A stretch of DNA of 64,000 nt from Tretioscincus oriximinensis (lineage: Eukaryota; Chordata; Lepidosauria; Squamata; Gymnophthalmidae): assembly GCA_022410635.1 (NCBI GenBank), contig JAJVDF010000045.1:1724657-1788656 (forward strand). Reading direction: 5' to 3'. Shown here piece by piece: positions 36,201 to 51,200 of this stretch. How positions within the stretch are numbered: the first letter of the stretch is position 1; every line of letters starts with the position of its first letter. The notes beneath the pieces are model-generated. The model was not told the DNA's origin and searched no databases. It worked only from the letters and a program-made list of their open reading frames with translations. A program made the translations under genes and the position numbers.

Positions 36201-39200
36201 TGCATCCACATGCAGGATTTATGTCTGCATGGGAGCACCGTCTCAGCGACTCCTGCAGATACAATGGCAGTTTGTTAGCTATGCAGTCATTGCAAACCTG
36301 CCTTGCTGTGTGTTTAACGAGAGTTGATATTTCCAGCTCACATGATGGAGGCTGCCTGAAACCCACTTTTTCTTTGCATCTGCCCTGCAGAGGGAGAAGT
36401 AACGGTGGCTATCTGCCAATTGGCACCCAGCCCAAAAAGCAGGGCAGGAGACACCTGACTGGAGAGAAGACGTGTCTCGGACATTGAAGGGACAGCACTT
36501 CTTTCATCTTGTCCACTTATGGTCCCCTGTCCACATTCGTGCAGATGGGTGGGCATCTGCTTAAAGTCTGAAAAATGAGGGAAACCCATCTTTGTGTGGA
36601 TGCAGCCTATATGGGGAATTCACTTCTATCTTATAAGCAGCTCACTGAGAACATTTGTTCTTGTCCCAGAAAGTGGTACTGGAAATAACCTATTTTCTAG
36701 AATTTAGTAAAATGTCATTAGGCTCCAGAATAGGACCTAAGACAGTCCGGCAGCCACTGTATTTCTGCATAGCAATGGCAGCAACTGGGACTCAGCCTGG
36801 AATGCAGTAGTATTGTTCTGAAGAGGTTGTTTTGATTTTTCCCCCTTTCTAGTAATGAGGATCATGCTAAAACACTTTTAGGACATTAAGCTTTCAATAA
36901 GGCTAGTAATATTCATATTTAAGAAATATAGAAAGCTCATTGGGGACAGGATACCTCCTTCCTTCATGGGCACATGATCTTATAACACATAGCACTTTAT
37001 TGGCTCACATCCAGTCTGTTACTGCTTCCAAGTATCTTTCAAGCACCTCAAGTGCCTCTCCTGATTCAGGTAGCATGGAGACAGAGTTCTGAGTAACATC
37101 TCCATATTGATGACATCTCACGCCAAAACTCCTGATAACCTCTCCCAGAGCTTCATAGAAATGTTAAATAGTATGGGAGATAAAAGCAACCCCTGAGGAA
37201 CCCCACAAGTGAGTTTCCAGCTACTGTTTTCCACAGCCACTCTCTGCCATTGGCCTTGGTGATAGGATCAGAACCACTGTAAAACAATACCTAATTACTA
37301 AACTCTATTGCCTTTCCAATACATTATAGTCAATGATATCAAAAGCCATTGAAAGATCCAAAAGGGCTGACAGAGCAACATTTCTGTTGGTTTATTACAA
37401 GGGTGCATATCACTCTATTCATGAAGGAGTTAAAAGCTAACTGTTGCAAATAACATGATGATATCATGTAGTTAGGTGTTGAGCTGTTGAGAAGCACTTG
37501 GTTAAAATAGGCTCTTTCAACAGTTTTTCCCTATGTTTCTGCAACAGAAGCTGTCTTAAGAAGAAATGTAAGTTCATTTATATAGTTACATTTATAGGTC
37601 AAGCTATGCAACTCATGCATCTCAGCTCTGGAGTTTATTTGATTATCTTGGCTGCACTAGTATAAAGAACAACAAATCCCCCTGTCTTTTTCTCAGAGGA
37701 GGTTATCCACCAGGATGATCAAGGCAGTTTCCATGCCGGAAGTCAGTATTCTGTATATTATTTACAGAATAAAAACTGTCCCTTTCCCAAAATACTGAAG
37801 GAAGAAGTTGTCCAAGAATGCTGAATGTTCGAAGAATCAGATGAAATGAAATGTTTCTTTATACTATATATACTTTACATATAAATGTGGTCTTAGCCAC
37901 TAGTTGGGATGATATCAAGAAAAGTTGGGACAAATTCAGGGTGAGACTGAAAAAATAACCAGCTGGGAGACTAAGCAAAACAAATTGTGTGTTCTGGCCT
38001 GCTTCAGAGCTTTGTTAGGCAACTGGCTCTTCACTGTGGGGCTAAATTGACCACTGGTTCAGATCAGCAATGCATTTGATGGTTCAGTATTTCTAATTTA
38101 ACATATTATTTGTGCTTTCTGTTTTAGAACTGTGCCAAGAGGCCACGTGTGGCGAGGTTTTCCTTTTGGCTTCAGCTGCACTTGCCAATATAACATTTTT
38201 TGATACAATGGCCTGTGAGATGTTGCTTCAGATGGATGCAGTGAACATTCTTCTCACAGCGTGTTGTGATGAACAGAAAGTAGATAGTCCTTATTCTCGA
38301 GATCAGGTAAGTATATGTAGACATTTGATATATTAGTATGGATGCTAATGGCTGGCATATGTAAAATTTCTAGTGCTGACTGACAAGATAGATCCCATGC
38401 ATTAATTGAGTCATTTTAGATCATCTAAGTTGGCTTTTCTTCCTATATAATGATAGAATAATGTAAAAACCAAGTAATGTGTCTAAACTAGTCATATTAT
38501 CTTCTAAAATATACTTTCTAAAAGTCATCAGAACAATTTGTGTACTTTGTGCAAGATAATGTGAATGCATATTAGGTGTTTTGATTAAAGACAGAATCAG
38601 GAATTAGAGCTTCTCCAGGAGCAGCTTCAGTTTCTTTTCCATCACTGAACACATTTAAGATTGTATTGTGAGGAAACTCCCATTTCTATATTCTTTCAAA
38701 ACTATTGAATTTATAGAGTTAGATAAAACCCAGGGGTTGGGGCAGAGGTGGTTGGTTGAGGTGGAATTGTTAATTGCTCCAGTAATTCAGAGGATTGGAA
38801 TATGTTAACTCTAAATCAGACACATTTAAATGATTGCCTTCTGAATGAATTTGAGGTGGAAAGCCAAACATTTTGCATGCAACTTATTTTACCTCTAAAT
38901 CTCAGAGTTAGCCAATGAATAAGTAGCCACTTCTTAGGGAGGTGTTGCCATACTTCAAGGTGAAGAAACAGCCACTTTGGACATATGCGATAGGAGTATT
39001 GATTTTATTGGTTGAAAACAGTAATAACCTTTTAAAAAAACCTACAGAAGAGGTGCACTTTCCAAAAGAAGGGATTGAAAAAAGTCCTGCAGCTGTGTGT
39101 ATCAGTGAAAATACAATACTTAACTGGATATACATTTGGTCTGCTCTAAGAATTTCCCCCCTATTTTTCTAATTATCACAGTTTCTTTTTCTCTTTTGAT

Positions 39201-42200
39201 GACCGCAGTAATAGTGTGTAATAATATGACAGAGTCCATAAAGCCCACTATGAACAGTCTTGATCTTTTTTTAGCCTGTGAAAAAACCATGATTGAATTT
39301 TGTAAATGACACAAGACTTCTGATGATATTTAACTCATAACTGCAGAGTTCTTCTGTCTCTGTCTGGTGGAACTTCAGAATTTATTCTTCTTTCATTTAA
39401 AACATTTATATGCAGCTTTTCTTTAAGGTAATCTCAAAGAACTTTGCAGAAGGTAGTAAAAAAAAAGAATAAAACATACAAACCAGTATGCTACCCTATT
39501 TATAAGGGAGAAAATGTCCATTTTGTCTTATATGCACTGGACAAAGTATAGTCTGATTGATATAATAGTAGACTTTTTAAAAATAAAAAATGTCTACTGG
39601 TAACCTAGTGGTCACCAAAACATAAAGAGCTGTGTGTGTGTGTGTGTGTAAAACTGCAGACTTCTTCTGATTTAGTGGAAAATTCATTCCAGTGATGCAC
39701 CAAAATGGCTCGTTCAGACTTGGAATATTTCTAAGTTACTGGAATTGTTGCAGGATGGCTCTAAAGATTATGTACTCTTTAAAACTAGTATAGCAACTTT
39801 TGTGGAACAACTATCTAAATGCTGATAGTTTATTCTAGCTCAATTCCCTGTTTCTGCTGTTAGACCATTCTAGCTTGATTTGGTCTTAAAGTGGTCTAGA
39901 CCATGTGTGTATGGAAATTTCCAACATTCTCAGAAGGGACTCTAAGTTAAGAAATTAGTCTTTACTAGGTGCTTAAAAGGTGCAAATTTAAGTGCTTTGT
40001 AAATAGATTTTCTAACGATCTCCAGAGCATTTGTGGTGAGATCAGTCTATCCAGTAATTCCAACATTTTAAGGCTGTGTCAAATGAATAACCTGATTTGT
40101 CAGGAGAAATTATTTTACATTAGCCAACAATGATGCTACAAAAAGAAACAAAACACGGATTGCAGTACATTTTCTATTAGGAAAATTGCTTTATTCAAAT
40201 TTATCATCTTTGTAGAAGCCATCATTGCTGTGTTTGAGGAAATACTTGGTAACATTTGATCTCAATTAAATTATCTCCCTTCCATTTTTGGCAAAATGGC
40301 TCGTTGGATAAAAAGCATCATTTCTATCTGTTTGCAGTTTTAATCATTTCTAACCTGCAATATATTTAGAGTCTGCCATGGCTAATCCATCTTTTTTTTT
40401 ACTGAATGGAGTTACCATATATTATTTTCTCTTAAAGTATTGAACCAGGTAGTAATAATACTCATATTCATGTTAAATTGAAGTAATGCACATGATGCAT
40501 CTTAAAGTGGTGATTTAACACAGTTTTCATGCAACCATTTAACCAGAAATTAGAGAGAAAATAGGAGCAATTGTGTACTTCTACAGTATTAGAAAAAATT
40601 AAAAGTTCTCTATTCCCAAATTGGATTGATTGAGAACTAAAGATGAAGCAGGCAGTTTGCAAATATGTAAATATTCTTGTTTATTTGTTTACATACATTG
40701 TGGAAATAGACCATTTTTTGCTTTGAGTGGATGACTGTCTTTTATGCATTTAGCTATGCATAGAAATGTGACATATCTAACATTCCACAGCAGACTAGTC
40801 CTATTTTTTTAATTAGGAATGTGCTAAAATTAAATTCATCAAAGCATGAACAGCAGATAGAATCCCACAACTGTCAAAGAGCCAGTATGGTGTAGTGGTT
40901 GGAGTGTTGGACTTGCATCTTGGAGTCTCCTGGTTCGATTCCCCACTCCTCCATGAAAGCCAGCTGGGTGACCTTGGGCCAGTCATAGTTCTTTTAACTC
41001 TCTCAACCCCACCTACTTCACAGGGTGTCTATTGTGGAGAAAGCAACAAAAGCTTTGTTCGCCACCCTATGGTTGGCCATCCTGAGACCTTTGGGTATAG
41101 GTGGGATATAAGGACAAATAATAAAATAAATAAATAAAATAAAGTACTTAACGTAACAGTCCTAACTCTCCTTGGAATGTATTTATTTGAATATTCATAT
41201 CCTGTCATTTATTGGTACCTGAAAGTCCCAGACAAGAGTATAATTAAAAAGCATGTAAAGATCCAGTTCTATTAATTAATAAAGGATTTCTGTTGTAATA
41301 TCCAGTACTAGATTGCACATTCATCCAAAGGAGCACTAGTGGTCGACACAGAGAGATTCAATATCTACAACTATGTGATGACATTGTGTTTGTGTGTTTA
41401 TATGCACTACGACAAGGTCCACAGAAAGGGTTATAACATCAAGATTTAATAGTACCATACAGATAATTCCAACAGTGAACCAAAACTGTATTTCAGTGAC
41501 AACATAATATACTAACTTCTTTTATCCAAAAAATATTTACATATAATGTGCAAACTATGTTTTACTGTTCATACAGGCTCCCAATCTCTAATAAAACTCA
41601 AAGTGTAATGGTACGTATGAACAATAAACCAATAATAATTCGAGTAACCAAACACAGAGATTGGGAGCCTGTATGGACAGCAAAACATAATTTGCATGTT
41701 GTATGTAAATATTTTATGAATAATAGATGTTACCATATTATGGAGTTGTTACTAAATGCAGTTTTGGTTTACTGTTGAACCATCTGTGTGGTACTATTAT
41801 TCTGTTTGATTTATCATACCACAACTCCCTGAAGTAAGAAGGGCTATAAAGTTGGCAACCATACTTTGAGAAATGGGTAAGTCTCCTACACTTCTGGAGC
41901 TCCTTAGAAGCAAATAAAAGGTGCTGAGAAAGATCTTACTTCAACAGTACCTGAAGAACTATATCATTAGTGTTATATAAATAAACACTATTAATAATAA
42001 TGAAAAAAATATAAAGACTAACAGTAAAAAAAAAGTTGGCACTATGAATTAAGACTAAATTTATTACTTCAGAGGCATAGAATCTGAACTAGATGATTGT
42101 AATTCTTCCTATAGGTTCAAAATGTTATTTGTGAGAATAACAGTGTACACGCATTGATAAAAAACTATATTACTATTACTGTCATTTCGTTTGTGGTATT

Positions 42201-45200
42201 TCATAAAAAGTAATACTAATGAAGAAAAATAATTTGGAGTTGCTTTCTTGAAGGTTGCCAACAAAGATTGTAAACTGCTTCCTTCTTGAGCCAAAGGCCC
42301 TGACGTCAATAATATTCATTAAGTTTTAGTTGGGTTTTGAATCAGGTTTTCCACAAACTTGTAGGGTTTTCTTGGAACTCATAGATGCTTAATTTAGCAA
42401 CTCTATAAACCTCTATGCTCAAATAGAGATGGGTGAATTGCCAGAACAGTTACGTCAAATTTTATATGAATAGAAGGTCTTGAATGTACGTAGATTCTAC
42501 TCAGCATAGTTTATTAAAACAAAGCTCAGAGCATTCCAGAAGTCCATTGAGTCTGAGGCTGTGATCACACACCCCTTAAGAAATCCTAATTCAACCCACT
42601 TTAAGGGTATTTAAGAGTAAGACTTAAGGCACATTGAAATGCACAGGGCACACTCCCTTTGTTGCTGCCACTGATCCAGACTTTTCAGCTATGTAGAATC
42701 ATAGAATCATAGAATCATAGAGTCGGAAGGGACCTCCAGGGTCATCGGGTCCAACCCCCTGCTCGACAAAAGCAGTGGGATGTTGAGTCATAAATGAGGA
42801 GGGTGCTGCTAATGGGACTAAAGTTAAGTCCTCCTTTCTTTGCCAATGGTTTCCTTTTCCCTCACCAATTCCTACATCTTCCCTAAGTTAAGCCCCATCT
42901 CCTCGTTGCTCTTTCACAAAACTGAAGAACAGTTATCACAGTGTAGGTGCCTGGGAACCGTAGTAGCAGAAAAGAGGACATGACCAGCATGTTCCAAAGT
43001 GAATTTGGACTCACTTTGAGCAGCTTTAAATGAGCTAAATTAGGATTGTTTAAAGGAGTGCACTACCAGTGGTATATCACAAGATCAGTTTGGGTGGAAA
43101 TTAAAAACAAGTTGCTACTATAAGTCACTATTTATTATTGTCTATGAAAAATATAGTTTATATGAAGTATGCTCCTTGAAAGTTTTTTTTTTTTTTAAAA
43201 AAGCAGACCCCGGTATATCAAATAGAATTCGAAAAGGGTGTGGTAAATATGCCTTTCTCCAAAAACGTTTACTGTAATTTGTCTTTTATCTGCATGACTA
43301 TGGTGAATGATTGCCTTTTTGATTTTCCACTCACAATTTTACCTTAGGCTTTATACATCTATCATAGTAATGTTATCCAGAATTCTGAAAACCTTCTGAG
43401 TCATCAGAGCCAAGTAGCACTGATTAGCATTTAATTTCCAAAATTTTATTTGTCGTTTTCCCGATACCAAATGGTGAGAAGTTCACCAGAATACTAATAC
43501 TCCTCAACACCTCTTCCTACTACTATAAACAATAATCACAGCCAGAGTGGCATGAGGAACATGCTATGACTTTGCTTGGTCACCAGCATACGGTGCTGCT
43601 GGAAATCTTGTCAGTACGAAATCCCAGGATGTGTCACAGTGCTGGCATTCATGCATACACAGGTGTACTTTTCAGTGACCTTACTTGTGTGCCACTCCCG
43701 TCAAATGGGACATTTATTTTGAAGGAATAATTAGTGATTGTGTGGGGAGCATACACTGATACTCACTCTAGTGAACCATGTTGGAATTGTTCATTAAACT
43801 GAAGGGCTTTGAGCTGCCTTGCAATTTCTCTTCAACTAAAAAAGCCTTTCCTCATGAAATTTTGCTGCCTGGTAACAAATTTTCATTGGCCAAGAAACTT
43901 AACATACAGTATACCTTGTTGAGCTCTCCATTTCACTTCCTTGTTTGCTCAATAACCACATGACTCGAAATCTAAAATGCTGCAGAAACCTTTACTGTAA
44001 AACTGTGTGTTTCTTCCGTTATTGTCACTAACTCTCTTGCTCTATTGATAAAAACAAAACTTCTTATCTCTAACTGCAGCCATAGTTATACTCCTGAGAC
44101 AAATTATCATTGGATAAATTCAACCAGCCTTGCAACTGTTTTGTTACTGTTTGATCATTGGCAAAACTCCAAAAATGTATGTAGATCATTTTCCCTCTCT
44201 GATATCAGTTGTACCAAATCATGTGTGACTATTGTCAAACATAGTTCTGGAGTAATGTCTGTAATAAGCTTTAGCAACCTCAGGCGTGGGGTGAGGCTGA
44301 GCTACAAAACAGTGATCTATTTGGTGTCTGGAATGTCTGATTGAGTATCGATCTGTTTGTGCAGAGGGTTTTAGGCCCATCAGAAAGCCAGAGATCAAAT
44401 CATTAGTTCAGTTTCAGATTGTGTCCATGATCCAATCTTTTTTTAAAATAAGCACAGAAGTGATGGGAACATGCAGATGTTGATTCTGCTGAAAGAGTTG
44501 TCTTTGAAGAATTTCTCTGATAATTAATGCCAGGTTGCTCTTTTTCCATGTGAGGGTTCTGATGCCAATACATCTGTTAAACTGGCTTTCCTTGTTTTCT
44601 GGTCAGTTTTCTTTCGCCATGCAGGCAATGCCTTTGCTTCTCTGATTAAACCCCCAAAGCAAGCAGCACAAAAAAAGGTTCCTGTATGAGATCTTTCTCA
44701 ATTTTGAACGGAAATAATCTCCTATTCAGCGTATGATCCAAACATCCCCATTTATATCCATAATATATATTTCGTGCTCTATCAATTGATCATTTTCTGG
44801 GACAAAAAAACTATCAGTTTGATTGATGTGACCATGGACAGTTGTCTTCCCCTTTCCTTTCTCCAGAGAGAGTCAACATTCTTCTTGGCTAATATTTTTC
44901 TTTGTTTCAAATATTNTGCATAATGCTTTCTGGCATGCATGACTTGGTCATTTAAGAAGTGATTGGGCTCACATTTGGAAAACAACTGCAGAAGCATTGC
45001 TTGCGTAGTAAGAGATGAGGTAATCGTTTTCTCTGTTGATAAAGCTGAATATGATAAATTACATAGCTTCATTCCTCCCTCCCCCCGCCCAAATACTTAG
45101 GAAATTAAAGCAATGGCATGACTGTCTATACTACATTTAAAATAAGCAGAATTCAGCTTTTGATCCAGCAAAACAGACTCCAGCAATAAAGCTAAAGTGT

Positions 45201-48200
45201 GCTGTTATAATGAGTTCTGCATATAAAACACGATCAGTGTAATGGTATCTTTTTCTCTTCATGTCTTTGAGGGACGAAGTTTTTCAAGGCTATATGAGTT
45301 GGTTTAGGTTAAACCTTTTCCTCCTCACTGTCTTTAGTCTGATAGCATGAAGACAATCTATGAATGCCACATTACTGCCAGTAAGGCTCTATCCAGACAA
45401 GATAAGAACACAAGAAGAGCCATACTGGATCGGGCCAGAGCCCATCTAGTCCAGCATTCTGTCTCACACAGAGGCCCACCAGAGGCACTTGGGCAGTCCA
45501 AACAGAGGAAAGCAAAATATGCACCTGTTCATGACTCCCTGCAAATGGTATTTCAGGAGTCCTGCCTGTTGCTCCATCCCGGAGGCAACATCCAGACATC
45601 CATCCTAGTACCCATTTATACTCTTGGTGTCTATAAACCTGTCTAGTCCTATCTTGAAGCTATCCAAGCTCTTCAGGAAGTAAATTCCACAGGCCGATGC
45701 CCTTCTGGGTGAAAAAAAAATACTTTCCTTTGTCTGTCCTCACTTTTCTGCCCATCAGTTTCAAGGAGTGCCCTCTGGTCCTAGTGTTGTGTGATTTCTC
45801 TATCACACAACACTAGGACCAGAGGGCACTCCTGTGTCATTTTTTTCTCCATTTACCCTATCTATCCCATGCATGATTTTGTACACTTCAATCAGATCAC
45901 CTCTCAAACGTTGCCTTTCAAGGCTAAAGAAGCCCAGACGTTGCAGCCTGACTTCATAAGGGAGGTGCTCCCAGACCCTTGATCATTCTTGTTGCCCTTT
46001 TCTGCACCTTTGCTTATTTCCACAATATCCCTCTTGAGATGTGGTGGCCAAAAATGAACACATTATTCCAAATGGTGGCCTCAACACAGATTTATAAAGA
46101 GGCAAAACAACATTTGCTGACTTGTTTTCTATTATCACCAACATCGAATTTGCCTTTTTTGCTGCTGCTGCGCACTGGGTTGACATCTTCATTGAATTGT
46201 CCATCAATATCCCAAGATCCTTTTCTTGCTCAGTCACAGAAAGCTTGGTTCCCATCAGGTGGTAGGAGTAGTTGGGGTTCTTTGCCCTAATTTGCATGAC
46301 TTTGCACTTGCTTAAATTGAAGTGCATTTGCCACTTTGATGCCCACTCACCCTATTTCAATAGATCCCTTGCCTTACAATCATTTTCAGTTTTCACTACC
46401 CTGAACAGTTTAGTGTCATCAGCGAACTTGACTACTTCACTATTTACCTTGGCATCCAGATTGTTTATGAATATATTGAAAAACAAAGGTCCCAGTACAG
46501 ACCCCTGGGATACCCCACATCTTACCTCTTTCCACTCAGAGAACTGTCAATTTATTATTGCTCTCTGTTTTCTATCTTTTAGCATATTTCTGCTGCTATG
46601 GTAATTATATTATAAAAGAATCTGTCTCATGTGCTCATGCAGTTTCAGCAATCCATTTGCTATAAATTTCAGTTGTCCCAGATTTTCCAGTCAGTGCTTG
46701 TGTCATAGTGGGCTCCTCCATGTCTCTTTTAAAAAATCTCTATATGGCATGTATTAGTCAGGAGCCATTGAGAACTCAGGCAAGACTCGAAGCTTTTTGT
46801 TTACTTTCTGGAACTCAAGGAGGTGGAAGAGCAGCAAATCAGAAGCCTGCACATGCAATGTGTTGAGAAGTTCCTGTATGCCCAGTTTGATGGGAATACA
46901 GTGTTCTGTCCATGTTAGCTTTTTGCTGTGATAACGTGGACTTAACGCAGGTATGTGTGGATGGAGTCGCAATTGGCTTTGTCTGGAATAAAAGGAAACT
47001 CTGCAACAAAGCAGCTCAGTTGGAGGTGGCTTGGATTCTCTTAAGCAATGGTAGTGGTGGCAGAAAGGATGTCACTATGGAGCAATAAGAGTTTGAATAA
47101 ATCCTCCATTTCTTCAGACTGCCTTGCTGCAAAAGCATCACAATAGTGCTTATGGCAACAAAGAGAAGTGCCATATACATGTATGCCATATACATACACT
47201 CTTTCTCCACTTACCCATGCCTGATGACAGCACTGTGTCATGCAGATATTGTGCATTCATGGGGCCATAAAGGCAATGTACACAAAATCTGACTATATCA
47301 TTGAGTGTCTATAGACCTGCTTTCATTTACAAAAGTGTCCACAATTTCCAGACAGAGTGCATGCAATTGACTGTGTGTCACTGCACATGTGTTCATTTAA
47401 TCAGATGCATAGTAGTATAATAACATTGCACAAGTTACAGAATGTATGATCATACAGAATGTATGATGTATGAAACAGGCACGAATGGCTCAGTGACCTA
47501 GGAAATAGTCTCTCATCTGGGAGATGAGGTTTTGAAGCCCTGTGTCAGACATGGGGAGGGGTGAGCACCTTACACTACACTGTAGCTCTAGCCAACCCAG
47601 CTATTCAAAAGCAAGGATTGGAAAAAAATGCAACTGACTGCAAGTAGATACATGGGAACCACCACAGCCTGGTGGGGAAGATAGAATGTAAGCCTTCAGG
47701 CAAAATATCCTTGTAAGCCACTTTGAGTCCCATTGAAAGGTAAGAAAAGTGGAGTATAAGAACCCAGTTCTTCTTCTACTTCTTCTTTCTTCACAGGGCA
47801 CTGTCCCCATGAATCTAGAGATCTCTCTATTGTATACTAGTGTGGATTATGAGAGATCCTCTTTTATCATGCTGTTTGCACAATATCAGGCCCATGTTTT
47901 GGCTGTATTTTGCCCATGGGCTGTAATTTATTTATTATTTATGTCTCCCTCTTCCCTCAGCTACTTCGGGTTTTATAATAATAAAAGCAATACAAAATAT
48001 TAATACCTAAATATGGCATTGCACAGTATGTTTTCTTTGCATAAGAGACACCGAATGACACTATATTCGTGTTTATTGGTGGATATCAAAATTGAAGACA
48101 GCCAGCATGCTGACATGCTGGGAATAATACCACAGAGGTATATCCTGGGAGTTGCATTTCGGCAATGCAACAGAACTGGGTTTCTTGTCCTGGAAGTCCT

Positions 48201-51200
48201 CCTCCTCATGTCTTAAAACTGGCATGAGTTTTGCAGCTGGCTCGGGCTGCACAAGACAGACTGTATTCAGACGGATTGCCTTGCCCAATTTCAGAAGCAA
48301 CCTGTACCATCTTGGGATGAATTGCTAGTCTCTGCCCTGTCCCAGATTAGTATTGATAAGTGTGAATACGTGTTTCAGTGTGGTATGCATCAAAATATCT
48401 GTTTTATATCTGCTTGTAATGGGGATCTGTTCTTATGGGTAAACAAGGAATGATGAGTTTTGAATGCTCACCTAGAATTATTCCATTGCAAATTTTGGAT
48501 TATAGGTATGTAAAAAAGTAGACTATTGAAACAATGTTGCAATTTGCAAAATTCCACTAATACTGGCCAATCAATCTTCCCATCCCTACATTTAGAAGAT
48601 CACATGGCTGCATTTTATCATGGCGGGAAATGTCAGACTGGGGTACTGCAACATTCATTCATGGCAAAGTAAAAGTTTGGCTGTTCTTTGTATTTTCCTG
48701 TATTCAGGAAAACTAGCTAAAATCCTGTAACTTTCAATTGGTGGGCTAAGGCGAAACAGGCACCGTGAGACGGTATATATTAATAATTTAACATTTAAGC
48801 TTAAATACAATTGTCTTCAACTATAATGCAGGATAATATACCAAAATTGGATCATAGAACAATATCAGATCATAGAATATTGGAATTATAAAAGGCCATT
48901 GTATGAGGTAGGAGTGTGTAAGAAAGCGCATCTGGCTGACAGGTCCCGCACAGCCCCGCATTGGGGCACTCCAGGGACTAACGCCATTCACCCTTTGGAA
49001 TGGCCACATTCATTGCTCACTTCCTGTGAGCCCCGCCTGGCCCACCCGGCACCAGGCGGGCAACACCCAACTTGCTCACATGCCCAACTTAGCCCAGTCC
49101 TTACTTAAGGCAGTCACCAGTTGGCACATCAGTGAGCTCCGCCCACCCCATCTTGAGGCGGACCAAACAAGGATCAAGGAGGTTTTTTCGGGGCTTTCAA
49201 GACGGCAGCCTATATTGAAGCACCCCCTCCCCAATTCAGGATTACAATTGGCTTCATTCCGTGCCTTAGGCAAGCCATGTGACGCTGAACCCCTTTAGAG
49301 GGGCCCTCACAAAATTCTTGGGATAGTTAAGGGAAATATGTCCACCAGTTAAAAACTATCCCATCAGGCCAGCCGAGATGCGCTACTGCCCCACCTTACT
49401 ATGACAAGAGAGGGAAAGGGAGGGAGGGTCTTGCTTACTCATCGCAACAGCAGCTAGGGAGAGCAGAGACGCGCTTAAATACCAGCGCTGACGCTCCACC
49501 TCCCCCACACTCTCTTGCAGCCGGCACGCACGTTCCTGGGGTAAATTTACTGCGGAAGAGAAACGCTGCAACGGCTGACTGCTGGCATTCCCCTTGCCCC
49601 CAATTCTTGGACGCCCGAAGCACGTTTCCAGGTATAAAGCAACACATGGTAGACAGAGTTTGTGCACATTTAAGATATTCAGCAAGAAAAAATAAACATC
49701 TGGAAAGGAAACAAAAAAAGTTGAATGATATATTTTTATAAATAGTAAGAAAAGAATGTAATGTTTTCAATAAGTGTTCACTGGAAAGTTTTAACAATGA
49801 TAGTATGATTCAAATTGGAAAGGATTATTACAATAATGCTGATAGCTAGCAGAAAGGAAAACAAAATCTGTCTAAAACAAGAGAAGCTGGTAGATCTGTC
49901 TACTGCAGGAAATGAATATTGGGAGAAATAAGCATTTATACTACCTAGCAGGCATTCTTCAAAACCCTTCCTTTTCATGGTGGTTTGGCCAAAACTTTGC
50001 AATTTCTTTCTTAACTTTACAATGTGTAATTAACTGAAGTGAAATACAATGTAATGGAGACAGCAATATTGCTTAGCAATGTTTTTGGATGATAGTTAAC
50101 TCATATTAGCACTTTCAAATTTATATTATTTGAAGTCTAATGAAATGACACTCTAGCTTTTGTTCAAAGATTAGATTTTCCTGTACATGATAGCAATAGC
50201 AATAAAAGCTTATGAAAAGCTGTTTTCTTATGACTAATAAAGATTTAATTAGCAAAATGACTCCCAGTCTGGTTTCTGCTCTATGAGATGCTGACCATTA
50301 AAAATAAGCTCTCAAAAGGGATAGTATGGTAAGAAGGGAACAACCATTAATTATCACAGTGTCTCTGTTTTCATTTCCTCGAAGAACCATCTTTACTTAC
50401 TTTTCTTCTTTAGATACTTTCAAGTCATTCAGTTATATTTCTTAAAAACTTAAGGCTTGTTGAATGCAGTAAAGTTGATCTCAAATAATAGTATTGCATC
50501 TTCAGTGAAACATTTCTTACTAAGAATTTTAACTGAGATGTGTAGAATTAAGTGCTTATATAGGCAAGCTATATTAATCTAGCAATACAGAATATTGTGA
50601 ATAGCAATAGAAAATGCAAACTAGTGTGGTGATGAAGTGTTGAGTTCAATATGAGGTTGGTAGTTAAAGCTTATGTGTGAATAGAGGTGAAAACATTTAA
50701 GACTGTAGTAGTTTCAAATAGTGCTGTGTAAGAACTTGAAGAAGAAATCTGTTTTTATACCCTGCCCTTCTCATCCGAAGGGACTCAGAGCAGCTTTCAA
50801 GGCTAATTTTCAACTGAAAGCTAATATCTATTCTACCTTCCCTACCAGGTTAATGGTAGTACTCATTATGTATTTTCTTTTGAATAGCTGAGTTGGCCAG
50901 AGCTGAAAGCCAGTAGAGGGCACTCATGCGCTCTCTGTATCTGACATAAGGCCTTGAAACTGGATCTCTCAGTTTGTAAAGAGTTTGAGAAATTACTTCA
51001 GTTTAGGATTTAAAATATGGAGGCCAGCACTTCCTTACTACTCAATAGCAAACGTAAAAATAAATATTAGCCATGTTACTTGAATTCATTATACTTATTT
51101 GGTAATAGTAGCCTTTATCTGGCTCATTTTAGAGGTTGATAAATTTCTTGGAGCAATGAAAGTATGGGGGTTAACTCTTTTAGGGTGGAGTCAGGGATGC

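Larger units (their letters stand above)
31963..38127 (+). other. INSC intron, about 6.2 kb
   Basis: Holds a palindromic MITE, a SINE abutting a Tc1 remnant, another SINE, the 36.2-36.6 kb inverted-end element and an L2 fragment. In 33640-35020, 35230-36190, 36610-37030 and 37420-38120 I recognise nothing firm. 33640-33970 is less AT-rich, ends in a short (GT)n, and may be an unclassified repeat. Confidence 0.6.

Noticed and set aside
49383..49797. Minus-strand ORFs of 100-120 codons in the GC-rich repeat
   Set aside because: No domain recognised; overlapping frames are open because of composition.
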